The notes under the pieces are model-generated. The model was given only the letters and a program-made list of their open reading frames with translations, ran no database searches and was not told the origin of the DNA. The translations under genes were made by a program, and so were the position numbers. DNA of 64,000 nucleotides from Tenodera sinensis (taxonomy: Eukaryota > Arthropoda > Insecta > Mantodea > Mantidae): assembly GCA_030765045.1 (NCBI GenBank), contig CM060962.1, positions 213,511,531 through 213,575,530 on the forward strand, given 5' to 3'. The number at the start of each line of letters is the position of its first letter. The first letter of the stretch is position 1. Of the stretch, positions 11,445 through 23,615 are shown in pieces.

Positions 11445-12215
11445 ATAAATCAGTCTAACTAAGCATTTATTTTGTATTTAATTTTCAGTAGTTGCCTTCT
11501 TGCTAAAATGGTAAAAAATTAGTCCTTTATTCAATGAAAATGCATATAAGAGTGGGTTTAGAAATGGTTGTGCAGACATTGTGCTGCTGTTACTCTCCCT
11601 TAACCACTTTTTAAGAAAGTTTTATGGCAAAATCAACATTTCAACAAGGTGGTTAGCTTTGTTAATATTGCACATAGCCAGCAGACATCACCAAACCAAG
11701 CGTATTGTTGTAATACTAGCGATTTTATTTTAATTGTTTTATTTATTTTTCTTCTAAAAAGAGGCACTATGCACACGCTACGGCCTCACTGCCTGCATTG
11801 TCCTCATACTCGTCTTTTCCCTTTGTTTCTTTAGTTTAATTGCACTCATGGATATTGATAATATTTATTTGATAACCTCTTTCGTAATGAGCTAAATATT
11901 GAAAATAACGAACTTTAGGCACTCTAAGCACAAGAAGTTTTAACGAAGTAATGCAACCAGTGGTGCTTTTCAGTAACTAGTTAACGTTATCTTAGCTCAT
12001 TTCAGTCTTGCGGCATTTACGCTCAAATGTTGGCGGTTCTTCACGAGGAATTCCGTGAATTATCATAGCCACGAAGCGCCTACTACTGGCGGAACCGTAC
12101 ACTAATCAGAGAAGTTGAGCATGGTGATATGTTGTAACATAACCAAACCGGTGGCTATATTTTACTACCGGATCATTGTAGAAAAATGTGATAAAATTGA
12201 AAGAAAAACACCCAC
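11445..12215. other. No recognisable feature
   Basis: AT-rich unique-looking sequence. No domain-bearing frame or known repeat was seen. Confidence 0.4.
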
Positions 12216-12219
12216 TTAC

Positions 12220-12318
12220 CTTGGAACTCATGCACTTTCCTTTTGTAGAACGTTTTCTGTTACAGGAAAGTGATGGCGAAATGAAAACAAGCATGGCTAC
12301 TTTCCCGCTACTGACCAT
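12220..12318 (-). other. Candidate exon with consensus splice donor (minus)
   Basis: On the minus strand an ATG (plus 12316-12318) opens exactly 33 codons, MVSSGKVAMLVFISPSLSCN followed by RKRSTKGKCMSSK. They end at CCAAG directly followed by GTAAGT, a perfect donor (GTAAGT at plus 12214-12219). The basic end 'RKRSTKGK' is compatible with a DNA-binding or nuclear protein, but I recognise no family. It could be a first exon of a real gene or of a transposon-derived gene. Confidence 0.25.
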
Positions 12319-12324
12319 GCGCAA

Positions 12325-12995
12325 TGCGGACTCCCAAACTGAATTAAAAGTGAAATCGGGCTGAATTACGGATGTTTAGATTTCTTGTTCTTCTTGTTCG
12401 TAGCTCACTCATATAAACGTGAAGTGTAATGCTTACACTGCATTTTCCGAAACAAAATGGCGTGAATGAAAAACTTAGACTTAGATAAATAGTGAATCAT
12501 AAGATTGGTAAAGATGTAGCCAGCGAAGTCAACATACATTGCTGTATTTAACCCAAGCCTTGCATGCCTTAGTATGAGGTTTGTCGTTTGTCAGTCGTTG
12601 ATGAGGTTTATTATTTATATATCGACAGCATCTTGTATGTCCATTAATTTTAAAACATCTGGAGTTAGGATGGAGTTAGGAATTGCATCTGCCGGTAAGT
12701 TGGTAAATCACGTTGGCTTCTAGAGCTACCCGGCAGTAACAGCCTAAATGAGCATACCTACCAACTTCATAAAAACCTTCCGTTTCCTAGTTCTAAAGAA
12801 ATTACTTCCAAGTATCACAACCAGGGGCAGACAACAACAAATTGCCGCTACTTGAAATCTTATATTATGAAATAAATGTCTGAATATTCAATATCGTGCA
12901 TTAATTGTAATAAAAACTGAGTGAAATGCAATAAGTCAAAGCGATTTTATTCTCTTTCACCAATATCGGTCCCTTACACTGAAAGAACAAAATTA
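12325..12995. other. No recognisable feature
   Basis: AT-rich sequence leading up to the Family A reference copy. Nothing codes here. Confidence 0.4.
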
Positions 12996-12999
12996 ATCC

Positions 13000-13992
13000 C
13001 CTTTTTACTTTCTCTGCTGATAAGGAGGGGAAGTATTGTATTCCACCCAAAAATTCAATGTCGAGATTTCACCGGAAATATATGTTTTGAGGCCCCCTGA
13101 ATCCAAAAAAAAGCATTTTTAGAAAAAGGTCCGTGTGTCTGTGTGTGTCTCTGTATGTGTTTGTGTGCGTGTGTGTTTGTGTGTTGGTGTGTGTGTGTGT
13201 GTGTGTGTGTGTGTCTGTGTGTGTGTGTGTGTGAGTGTGAGTGTGTGTGTCTGTCTGTGTGTTTGTCCGTCTGTCAGTCAGGGTGTCTGTCAGTCTGTGG
13301 ACAGCATAACTCAAAAACGAAAAGTCAGTTAAAAACCAAAGTTGGTATTTAAGTTAAATGTCCTTCAAGGATGCGACACGAAGATTTAGAAGAAAATAGT
13401 CCATCCCTAAAGTAACGTTCACATGGAAAATTTTGATTTTGTTTAAAATGGCTCTAACGATTTTGATTAAAATGACATATGTTTAAGGTATTCTGATGAC
13501 AAATGAAATGTATACCTATTTTGAATTTTCTGGCTATAGCCTATGTAGACCTGTTTACTCTGGATGATTTTTGAATAACTTGTAAACCGTAGGAGATAGA
13601 CAAAATCTTACTGTACAAAAAATGTAGATCTCGGTAATACACACAATTTATGTCTGAATACATTTTTTTGTAGAGTGAACATTTTTCGGAGATATTCTTT
13701 GTTATTTGTGTCAGTTTCGGAAAACAAAACTTTGGTGAAATGGAGCATTATTGTTCATTTTTTATATGTTAAGCGTGCAAAGAGAGCGGGATCTCAAAGC
13801 TTTAAAAGATTTGACTATCGCTCAAAGCCTACTGTATCCTGATATTCCCCTTGCACCTACAAGGAAATAAGCAATAAGATAATTTGTACAAATGTTTATT
13901 TCAACTAACACGAAGAAGATATAGGAATAAGAGTTTGTAAGAATGGTTAGTACAAGAGTAGAGAAAGTCATGTGAGTGCAACACATCAGATG
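13000..13992 (+). repeat. Family A reference copy (plus)
   Basis: Best single plus-strand view of the family. Order of landmarks: ACTTTCTCTGCTG at the 5' end; CACCCAAAAATTCAATGTCG; GATTTCACCGGAAATATATG; GAGGCCCCCTGAATCC; an A-run; AGAAAAAGGTCCGTG; a GT tract (13131-13260); CAGCATAACTCAAAAACG; AACCAAAGTTGGTATTTAAG; GGATGCGACACGAAGATTT; TCTAACGATTTTGATTAAAA; AATTTTCTGGCTATAGCC; GGTAAATC-type segment; TTCGGAGATATTC; GATTTGACTATCGCTCAAAG; CCTTGCACCTACAAGGAAAT; and the 3' end GTAGAGAAAGTCATGTGAGT then GCAACACATCAGATG. No frame is open across copies, so it is non-autonomous. The two ends share a 12-bp inverted word, ACTTTCTCTACT in better-preserved copies. That would suit a MITE-like DNA element, but I could not define a target duplication. 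Confidence 0.88.
13131..13260. repeat. (GT)n microsatellite inside Family A
   Basis: Long GT repeat with CT/TT/AG interruptions, at the fixed Family A microsatellite position. Confidence 0.95.
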
Positions 13993-14084
13993 TTTTACTT
14001 TGCCTGGCCTTAACAACATATATGTTATAGGTTTATGCTGAAACCCATAATTTTAAAAAAGATCCAAGACAGAGCATGAAACGG

Positions 14085-14231
14085 ACTTAGTTGAGAAAAA
14101 CCTGTAGTTGGATTGGCAGGAACATTTCGGAATGTGATATTCCATTTTTGACTGAAAGTCGATTGCCCCCCCCCCCCCCCAAAGTAAGCCCTTCGTCCCA
14201 AACAACCCTTTACATGGAAAAGATTTCGAAA

Positions 14232-14274
<43 letters not shown>

Positions 14275-14725
14275 CAAAATGACTTTAACGATTTTGATTA
14301 AAGCACCATATGTTTAAGATATTTTCATGACAAATTAAATGTGGATATATCTGAATTTTCTGAAAATAGCCTCTTAAGTCACCCTCATTCTGGGAGACTT
14401 TGGACAACAGTAAGAGATAGACAATATCTTATTAAATAAACATGTAAATCTCGTTAAAGTACACAATTTATGTCAAATTTTTTTTTCGACATAGCCATTT
14501 TCGAAATGTTCTATATTATTGATTTGAATTTTCAGATGCTTAAAATTTTCTCAAGCAGCAAATCGTTATTCATTTTTTGTGACCTGTCCATGTAAGGAGA
14601 GTGAAATGTCAAACCCATTACATAGCTACCAGCTCCTAAAGATTTGACTATCGCTTAAGCCTATTGTATTCTCCTATTTCTATTGCGTCTAAGGAAATCT
14701 ATAATAAAAAAGGAAGGTGATAAGT
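14085..14725 (+). repeat. Family A copy, diverged (plus)
   Basis: Plus-strand Family A from the C-run position onward. It has a C-run at 14165-14180, 41 T at 14234-14274, CGATTTTGATTAAAGCACC, GATTTGACTATCGCTTAAGC and an end near 'ctaaggaaatc'. The subfamily differs from the 13 kb copy, with 'cttaagcctattgtattc' instead of 'ctcaaagcctactgtatc'. Confidence 0.75.
14234..14274. repeat. Poly-T tract (41 bp)
   Basis: Uninterrupted T run inside a Family A copy, where other copies read 'cgaaaattttgattttc'. Confidence 0.95.
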
Positions 14726-15129
14726 AAGAAATGTGTTACGTAAGTGGAAAAAATAGAAAAAAATGTTCTTGTTCAAGGAATCTGAAAAGAGGATCGAGAA
14801 AACTGTTTTTGAAGCAGGTCTTCAGGACTGTAGCATTAACTCCTTTGTGTTCTCAGATTATATAAAATTCATTGTGAATGAAGAAGCCTTCACAGGCTAT
14901 GACACGACATAAGGACAAATACAATAGTTAACTATTTCTACTCATTAACTTGTAACATATCAATAACATAAAAATATTTGTATACTCAATTTAAATACAA
15001 GAAAATTACTAAATAAAGATTAAAGTCCAAAATTGACAAAATAATGACTTAAAATCTAAAAATCCTCTAAATGACCCAATTTATGCATTTTCATAATCTG
15101 GGACCTATGATGAAAATTTATACACACCT
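14726..15129. other. No recognisable feature
   Basis: AT-rich sequence without a recognised repeat or coding frame. Confidence 0.35.
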
Positions 15130-15295
15130 ACATACAAGCCGACAAAGAGTGTGGAATATTGGCCATAACTCTTAAATGGATTACTAAAATTAAGTGCCGA
15201 CATTTTTTATTCCCGTGGAACACAGTGGCCCTCCAGACAGCTTTAGGGGCAATATCTCATTGGGCCCCAAGAAGGGGGATATCCTGATGGTCCTT
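15130..15295 (+). repeat. Left arm of a ~1.4 kb inverted repeat locus
   Basis: The segment with GAATATTGGCCATAACTCTT, AATTAAGTGCCGACATTTTT and GGGGCAATATCTCATTGGGC recurs as its reverse complement at 16355-16520. There the minus strand reads GAAATATTGGTCATAACGTT, GTTAAGTGCCGTCCATTTTT and CACAGTGGGTCCCAAG. The arms are diverged but collinear. They may be subterminal repeats of one element spanning about 15.1-16.5 kb, or two opposed copies of a dispersed repeat. Confidence 0.6.
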
Positions 15296-16082
15296 CATAA
15301 ATAAATAAACCTTTGTTCAAAACATTTTTTTAAATAAATACTTGAAGATTTGTAGGGCGTAGGAATGTTATCTAGTAAGCTAAACGAAATAAAAAAAGTT
15401 TCAATAATGCACAAGAATAACTTTCTGACTACTTTTGACTTCAAAGTCATCTGTTTATTTTTAATATATTGGTGTATCAATTCTCACACGTGTTCCAAGT
15501 GAGAAGCATTCATTGCCATTGTCCCAACCTGTGATGAAAATTCACAAACAACACATTAGAACATAATGTGTGTTACTTTTCTTGGAAAGACAGTAACAGA
15601 TAAGAGTATTTTCATCATACACAGCACACTTTAGTCTTCCACATTTTCTCTTCTTCTTCTTTCATTGTACTTCTTAACAAATTTTGACAGTAGACTTACG
15701 TTTCTGTCTCGAGTCACCTGATTAAACAAATTACACTCTCATTTTATTACCATATCCAACAATAACTGAAACTTGTATTCTTTGTCTTTCACCGAGATTT
15801 TCCACGATTGATAATATTCTTCAAAATAAAGACTAGATTAATTTTTGACAGCAGTAATAATGTATCCTGTATTCTGTTAACAATTAATAGCCACCATGAA
15901 TACCTTCTTTGAATAAGGATACAGAAAGATCAGATTGTGTAAATGTTATTCTTTTACATTATTTCAATGTTTCTTTCTGTAATAGGCTTATTTAATGCTT
16001 TAAATCAAATTGGAGCACTCTATAAACTCTAAAGTTTTCATTTCAGATAAAAAGTTTAAACAAAAGTTTTTTAATGGAAATT

Positions 16083-16320
16083 AATTGTTCTTCCACACAA
16101 TAGCCGTGTGTAGGACAAGGTTGGAAAGGTAGAATTCGACTGAAAAATTCAATGTCATAATCGGGATTTGTACCACGGATCTTTCCGTGGTACAAATCCC
16201 TAACCACTGAGCTACCATGGCAAAATGCGGGTATGACACTAAATTGTTCAACTGACTCGCATTGGCTCAAATTCCGGCTATGGCATTGAACTTTTCAGTC
16301 CAATTCTACCTTTCCAAAAG
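16083..16320 (-). mobile_element. Family B tRNA-headed TIR element (minus)
   Basis: Read on the minus strand. A 5' arm GGAAAGGTAGAATTGGACTG is followed by the conserved piece GTCAGTTGAACAATTTAGTG, then a tRNA-like promoter with A-box TAGCTCAGTGGTTAGG and B-box GGTACAAATCCC. The 3' tail has CATTGAATTTTTCAGTCG, TACCTTTCCAACCTTGTCC and CACGGCTATTGTGTGGAAGA. The 5' arm (about 45 bp) is the inverted complement of part of the 3' tail. The A-box-to-B-box interval holds a perfect hairpin (see 16163-16200). Confidence 0.7.
16163..16200. repeat. Perfect 17-bp stem hairpin in the tRNA-like core
   Basis: GGGATTTGTACCACGGA at 16163-16179 pairs perfectly with TCCGTGGTACAAATCCC at 16184-16200 across a 4-base loop. 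Each arm contains the B-box-like sequence, so two B-boxes face each other. Confidence 0.95.
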
Positions 16321-16354
16321 TGTTTTAATTTATTAAAGGGTATTAAAATATATA

Positions 16355-16520
16355 AAATTAATATAATAGTCCCATCACTTGGGACCCACTGTGGTGCCGC
16401 CCCTTACGTTGATTGGAAGGTCTGTACCCTCAATGAGAATTAAAAATGGACGGCACTTAACTTCAATATTGGTCCATTTAAACGTTATGACCAATATTTC
16501 ATAGCTGTTGACCCCTTATA
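16355..16520 (-). repeat. Right arm of the inverted repeat locus
   Basis: Reverse-complement partner of 15130-15295; see that entry. The Family B element lies between the arms, close to this one. Confidence 0.6.
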
Positions 16521-17025
16521 TATAATTAGTAAAGACCGAAGACGTGTGCGTTTTTCCATAGGTATGCTACACATGGACTTTACTGTTATCACTCGCGCTT
16601 GTAAACAACTGCAGGTAGGTACAGCCTGACCATAAAAACTGCCTCACTGCAGCGCAACCTACAAGCATCATATGAACACCAAATAATACTTATTACTCCA
16701 AGTCTGCAGCTCACTGCAAGAAGAAACCAAACAGTCACGCTATACTTACACATTGACCTTGCATCTGCATATACTTGGAAGGCAGTGCTTCACTAGTTCT
16801 ATGATACTATGATACGTTGTTTTCAATTCTTGCTTCTAGTGGTAGCCGTTTGCACATTTGATATGTACTTCTGACGTCACTCATACTCTGCGTCCAGCTA
16901 ACCTATATCGCATGCGAGCGCACATTACTCCGGCCTTTAATAATTAGGGATGTATATGGCTCAATGACTCAACAACAACTTTCGGAGTGAGACTTAGTAC
17001 CTCGAACGAAATGCGATCTTTTATG
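16521..17025. other. No recognisable feature
   Basis: Mixed-composition unique sequence between the inverted-repeat arm and a SINE. No coding frame is convincing. Confidence 0.35.
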
Positions 17026-17029
17026 CCTA

Positions 17030-17597
17030 TGCCCCTGACAGAGCACCCCCTCCCACCGGGGAGGATGGATGAGACGTATGGATCCGAACGGTGATCGTCG
17101 ATGCCACAACAGAGCAGAGGGCAGGGTCCCTTCATTTTTCCAGTGAAAAACACTTTGGCCTGGTTCCTCTCCCACCCTTTCAGGTTCGTACTCCCAAGGG
17201 GGATGCGGGTTTCGGAAACCGGCTCCCCTCCCCCTCTCGGGCTTGTACCATCGATGGGGGGCCTAGAAACTAGTAGACTCACCTGCCAAACCGGGGGAAG
17301 AGATTTTCAGAGCGCATTTATTCCCCCTCCCCTGCAGTGCTGCTGCCACGATGCTCGCCGACGCTTCCAACCCTGAAAGAAACCTAATGGGATGAAGGGT
17401 GAAATGAAATGATTAATGTAACGAAATGGAGGGACAGAAAATTTGGAGGATATGGAAATCCTTCCTAGCATTCGCCTGGCGACCCGGGGAAATCTCCGAA
17501 AACACCCATGGCTCAGAAAGGATGGCCACAGGGATCAAACCAGCGACCTTCCGAATGCGGGCCACAGACGTTACCGCCTGAGCCATCTCACTTGGTT
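17030..17597 (-). mobile_element. Family C tRNA-SINE (minus), long form
   Basis: The minus strand starts near 17597 with CAAGTGAGATGGCTCAGGCG (A-box region), then GGTTTGATCCCTG (B-box), then the family core TTTCCCCGGGTCGCCAGGCG with AATGCTAGGAAGG, then a pyrimidine-rich TCCATTTCGTTACATT segment and a GC-rich 3' body to about 17030. The same head-core-body order recurs at 36165, 37815, 46500 and 48190. The 'cGAATGCTgGG' core reminds me of conserved SINE central domains reported in insects and molluscs, but I cannot assign a name. The 3' boundary is uncertain. Confidence 0.7.
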
Positions 17598-18454
17598 AGG
17601 AATGCCTATGATGCAACAATGAAATCATTGGCCCGCATAGGCTCTCAGTTGTTTTGGTAAACCTTGAATAATGGGATCAGTACGAAGTTCCTAGCTCTGC
17701 TAATGACATAGACCGTCGTTCCAACCAACAAGTGCTCATTTGTGTTTCATATGAACAAATCTAACAGCGCCTATGTTGAATATGTCTGGAGTCAAATATT
17801 TCCGTAAGCTACACAAGACTACCCAAACGTTTATTCCACGACAAACATGATCTTCAAATATTCTAACATAGATCGTTATTCGGCAGAATCCGAGCCTTCG
17901 CTGATAACGATGGCGATGATACTAGTGAAGGTGTTAGTGATGACGGAAGACATATTTAAGTTTGAGAATAATGATTTTGTTGTGTAACGCAAATCTGTTG
18001 AGCAGGTGAAACAGCAGCTATCTCTTCACCTGTCAGATGCTGGCAGCACGTAACAAATTGTAAGCCGCCCGTTTTGAATTGCAATGGGGAAGAGTAATTC
18101 TCCGCATGAGGGATCTCCGATCGGTTATAAATAATACTCCGCATGGCAGCAGGAAGAAGAGGAAAAGGGTCTCGGGCCCAATTACGAAGCGCAAATGAAG
18201 CCCATAGCCCTCGACCTCTCCCCGCTGTAGAATCAACAGAACAATGACACCCTCCTTCGGTTGCTCATATTTCTAATCATCGCTCGCCCAATTTAACGCT
18301 AGCGGCCTCCGATTAATCCGAGATGTCACCCATTTGACTGTTCATCTCCCATCCCCAACTGCAAAAATCCATATTAGGTATGGGTTTACTTTCGAAATTT
18401 TAGTAAAAATTATAATAACTTATTTTCGTTATTCAGCTTCCGTGCTAGTTATTT
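17598..18454. other. No recognisable feature
   Basis: Moderately GC-rich patches at 18060-18360 give short frames on both strands but no recognisable protein or repeat. Confidence 0.35.
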
Positions 18455-18680
18455 AAATGAGATGAGGAAGTAGGCTTTTCATTTCACCCAAAAATCTGAT
18501 GCCTGGATTTCGCCAAAAATACATGTTTGGAGACTCCCCGAATAAATAAAAAAATAGAATGGGTCTGGGTGTTCATGTGTGTGCTTGGATGTGCCTGTGA
18601 GGGGCATAACCTAAAAAGGAAAATTCGATTAAATATCAAGCTGGGCATGTAACTTGATGGTGTCTCTCGGAATGTGCGAG
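18455..18680 (+). repeat. Family A 5' fragment (plus)
   Basis: Contains CACCCAAAAATCTGATGCC, GATTTCGCCAAAAATACATG, a weak GT-rich stretch at the microsatellite position, and GGCATAACCTAAAAAGG. It is truncated after 'gatggtgtctctcggaatgtg'. Confidence 0.65.
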
Positions 18681-18689
18681 ACATTTGAT

Positions 18690-19449
18690 GCCGTCTCCAA
18701 TATCTGTGTCTTTGGTGAATCTACTGTCGGCTGCTACAGTAGTAAGCCTTTGGATATTTCTCTCAGCCCATACAAGGGTGGTTGTGAGAATAGACCACAC
18801 TAGTTGCGGTGGCTGTTAACTTTAATGGAGGCTAATAAATAAGTTGTTAGAAGCGGATTGCTGACTGTTTGAAGACGAAGAATTAAACTATTTCTGAATC
18901 TTAGCACAAGATTTTGGAACTATTGAACTATTATATCTGCTGACTTCTTCAGTATTAATGAATTCACGGTTTATAATAACAGTTTCCATAATAACAAGAG
19001 TTGCCATGAGATCCTGAAACGCAAAGTGGTAACCTCCCTTGTTACTCCCGCCAAATATTTAATAACACGAGCGCAATCTTAGGCACTACGGACTGCCGAT
19101 AATCAGTACCGTAAAGCACTTGTCAATTAAGATGCTCGTATGAATATTACGAAACCCGTTACCTCTCGTTTCATAAAACATACTCGCATCTTAATGCTGC
19201 CATTATGCTCTCGTTGCATAAATACTATTATTGATGCCGTTATGAAAACATAAATTTAACAATTGTTTTCGAACATACCTATTAAGATAAATGATCATCT
19301 TAAATAAGGAACTGCTCGTTTTGGACATCAATCTGTTTTTCAACAGCAGCCAATAAGAGGTGACTAGTGTAGCAAAGTTATATGAAACAGGATTTACCTA
19401 GTAATATTGTAGTAATAATTGTTATTGATCCTTGTTGGTGTTCTTTAAA
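18690..19449. other. No recognisable feature
   Basis: Unique-looking AT-rich sequence with nothing nameable. Confidence 0.35.
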
Positions 19450-19830
19450 TCCCGTCACAAGGACATCAGAAAAAAACATTTCGCTAGTTTCCAATTGGAG
19501 AAGAACAGGTATAGGTAGTATAGCTTACACAACGTAGGGGAACACCTCGCATACTGCCACCTAAATAGATCTATTACGGCTACCATCCCCCAGGAGGAAG
19601 GGATGAAGTGAAGGAACCTCAGGTAGATAGGCCATAGAGAGGCACGGAAATCCTTAGCAGTTCCCGGCTTGAAGACCCGTCGCACTGCTGGAGCTGTCTA
19701 GAGAGGATTATGAACGACCCGCCAAACAAGCAGCCCTCTAATGTTCAAGGGGAGTATCTTTCCATTGAGCAAGCATCCTCACCGAGAAGGACGCTAAGAT
19801 AAGAAGTGTAACAAACTTATTCTTACAAAT
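19450..19830 (-). mobile_element. Family C SINE 3' body (minus)
   Basis: On the minus strand it resembles the body of the 48190-48580 SINE: 'cactgctggagc' / 'ccagcagtggga', the CTTCACTTCATCCCTTCCTC segment and the 'agggctgcttg' word. The tRNA head is missing, so the copy is 5'-truncated. Confidence 0.55.
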
Positions 19831-20404
19831 GTTGGGGTTGACGGTTGGAAGCAGGGTATGACTTTAGTGCTTCAAGGTGGTACACATTGTTGGCGTGATA
19901 ATTAAAGTAGATATAGTGAGCTGCGTCGACTGACAATGTAGATATGATTCTTGTAGTAACCCTTCCTGCATAGCTCGAGCAGTGAAAATTCCTATCTCAG
20001 GGTGTGCGTAGGTATTGTAGAAAGATAACACTGGTTTCAAACTTCAACACATTTTAATAATGCAGCACTTTATACACTGTTGCGCCGAGATATGCCGACC
20101 AATATTTAATTAGTGGAGCTATAACTTAGCAATCCACTAAATAGTATAGTTTATAATCACTTCTGGCTATACGTTGAACTTCACAAATTTTGAGCTTTTC
20201 ATCTCACTGACGGCATTCCATGTTCTACGGACAAACGATGAGTAAGTGACGCATAGTCAGCATAGAAGCGACGCTAAATATTTTAAAAATATTCGCTGGC
20301 TAGCTGTGTTTCGCTATTCCCGCTTTCAAGCTTACCGTCTATTTCATTAGTTTTCTCTTTATATTTACTTGTATTTATCTCAAATTATCACAATATTATT
20401 ATTT

Positions 20405-20405
<1 letters not shown>
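19831..20405. other. No recognisable feature
   Basis: AT-rich sequence with no recognised repeat or gene. Confidence 0.35.
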
Positions 20406-21545
<1,140 letters not shown>

Positions 21546-21589
21546 AAATGCTTTATTCCCTTTTATGTATTTATTATTCTTTTTAAATG

Positions 21590-21800
21590 AATTATAAATC
21601 TTGGTATCAAATACATTTCAGTATCAGAAGGAAACAAATGAAGCGGAAATGATGGAAAGAAAAGCGTGATACATGAGCAATCATCTCAACATTCACCTAC
21701 AGACCAGGCAAGATGACCAAAAAATCCAGGGGGTTTGAAGGATATCCAAACTCGGGACCGTCCGAATGCTTGCCTCACATCTCGCTGGGTAGGAAAAGAA
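21590..21800 (-). mobile_element. Family C SINE (minus)
   Basis: The minus strand reads CCCAGCGAGATGTGAGGCAA (head), CCCGAGTTTGGATATCC (degenerate B-box) and AGGTGAATGTTGAGATGATT (core), then 'ctttccatcatttccgcttcat'. The 3' end lies close to the ATT tract. Confidence 0.6.
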
Positions 21801-22247
21801 TAAGTACTAAGTATGATGATGGTCACAGAACAGCAGGACCACTCGATTCGTTTAAAGACTGTGACACATGCCACAGTTACACAACTTCTGTGGAGGGGGA
21901 AGCTCTAAAGCCTCCTTGAGAGAAGAGCTTATTAAAAACTTGTTTATTAGCACCATGTGTCAGTCTTCATACGGAGATGTGCAGTCCGCACTTCCCTCTT
22001 ATCACCGTTCATATTTCCTAATCACTGTAATTTCCGGCACGCGTCACTGCTACTCCAAGTGTGACCTTTACTGCTACTTAACTGGTAACAAATTTGGAGA
22101 CTAAGGTTCCTGCTGAACAGCTATTTGGAGTTCTTAGGAGTGCGAACGAGCATGAAAGCGGTGAAGTGTAACTTTTAAACTACCTCCTGTTCCCTTATCA
22201 TTTGGTTACATAGTAGGTATGTGTTCCAAAAATTATTTACACAAAAC
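21801..22247. other. No recognisable feature
   Basis: Unique-looking sequence; short frames only. Confidence 0.35.
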
Positions 22248-23202
22248 CTCAGTTTTACTTCCTCTGATACGTAATTATAGTAAGTAGGGGAAGTATTGTA
22301 GTCCACCCAAAAATTCGATACCTAGATATCAGCGGAAATACATGTTTTGAGACTCCCTGATACCAAAAGAAAGTATTCTTACTTTTTCTACTACGTATAG
22401 TAAGCAGGAAAGTATTGTATTCGACCCAAAATTTCGATGTTGAGATATCACCGGAATTATATGGTTTGAAGCCCCTTGAATAAAAAACAATTAGAAAAAG
22501 GCCAGTGTGTGTCTGTGTGAACAGCATAACTTAAAAACAAAGTCGGTAAAAACCAAAGTTGGTATTTATGTTTAATATTTTTTAAGGATGTGACAAAAAG
22601 ATTTAAAAAGATTTCCTTTAAATAGAAAAATTTTCGAAAATTTTGATTTTCTCGGAAATGGCTCTAACGATTTTTATTAAAATGGCACATGTTTAAGATA
22701 TTTTTGTGGCAAATGTTATTTCGAATGTTTTGGCTATAGCCATGTTGTCCTGTTTACTCCTGATCATTTCTGTATAGCTGGTAAATCATAAGAGATAGAC
22801 CACATCATACTATACTAAAAATGTAGATCTTGTTAAAACACACAGGTTACGTCTAAATGCATTTTTGTGAAGTGAACCATTTTGGAGATATTCCTTGTTA
22901 TTCGTGCAATTTTTAAACTTTTCTTAAACGGAAGGTCGTTCATCACTTGTTTACCTCTTGGTCCTGCAAAGAGAACGGAATTTCAAATCCTTCATATAGC
23001 TAGCTACCAGCCTTAAAAGATTTGACCATCGCTCAAAGCCTACTGTATCGTCATATTCCCCTTGCACCTACAAGAAAATTATCAATAAGATAATTTCTTC
23101 AAATGTATATCTCGATTGACATGGAGATAGACAAATAAGGGTTTGTGAGAATAATTAGCACAAAAGTAGAGAAAATCATGTGAGTGTAACACATCAGATT
23201 TT
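22248..23202 (+). repeat. Family A copy with duplicated 5' end (plus)
   Basis: The 5' ~130 bp occurs twice in tandem: CACCCAAAAATTCGATACC at 22306 and CGACCCAAAATTTCGATG at about 22422. The rest of the element follows, through CAGCATAACTTAAAAAC to GTAACACATCAGATTTTT. The GT tract here is very short ('gtgtgtgtctgtgtg'). This is the first of a head-to-tail chain of Family A copies. Confidence 0.8.
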
Positions 23203-23579
23203 TAGACAACGGTCTGAATGTGTGTTGTATGTGTGTATATTGCCTATATCTTTATCTCTGAACGCGATAACCGAAAACCAAAAAGTTGGTTAAATACCAA
23301 ACTTGGCATTTAAGGTTACCACCTTCCAAGGATGCCACACAAAGATTTTCAAGAAAATCCCCCCACCCCAGACTGCTCTTTACATTGAAGACTTTTCAGG
23401 AATTTTGATTTACTCAAAGGTGGCTCTAATGTTTTGAATGAAATACCGTATATTTAAGACCTTTTTATGACAAATAAAATATATATCTTGAAGTGTCTGT
23501 AAATGTCCTCAGAAGTTCTCTGCAGTCTGGGTGACTTTTGCATATCTGGTAAACCTTAAGAGATGGACAAAACCCTACT

Positions 23580-23615
<36 letters not shown>

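Noticed and set aside
13069..13992. Family A as a protein-coding LINE or as a satellite
   Set aside because: No frame is conserved between copies, and copies are dispersed in both orientations with spacers, so it is neither coding nor a simple tandem satellite.
16944..17376. Several 60-112-codon frames on both strands
   Set aside because: They lie in the GC-rich body of a Family C SINE and share no protein-like features.
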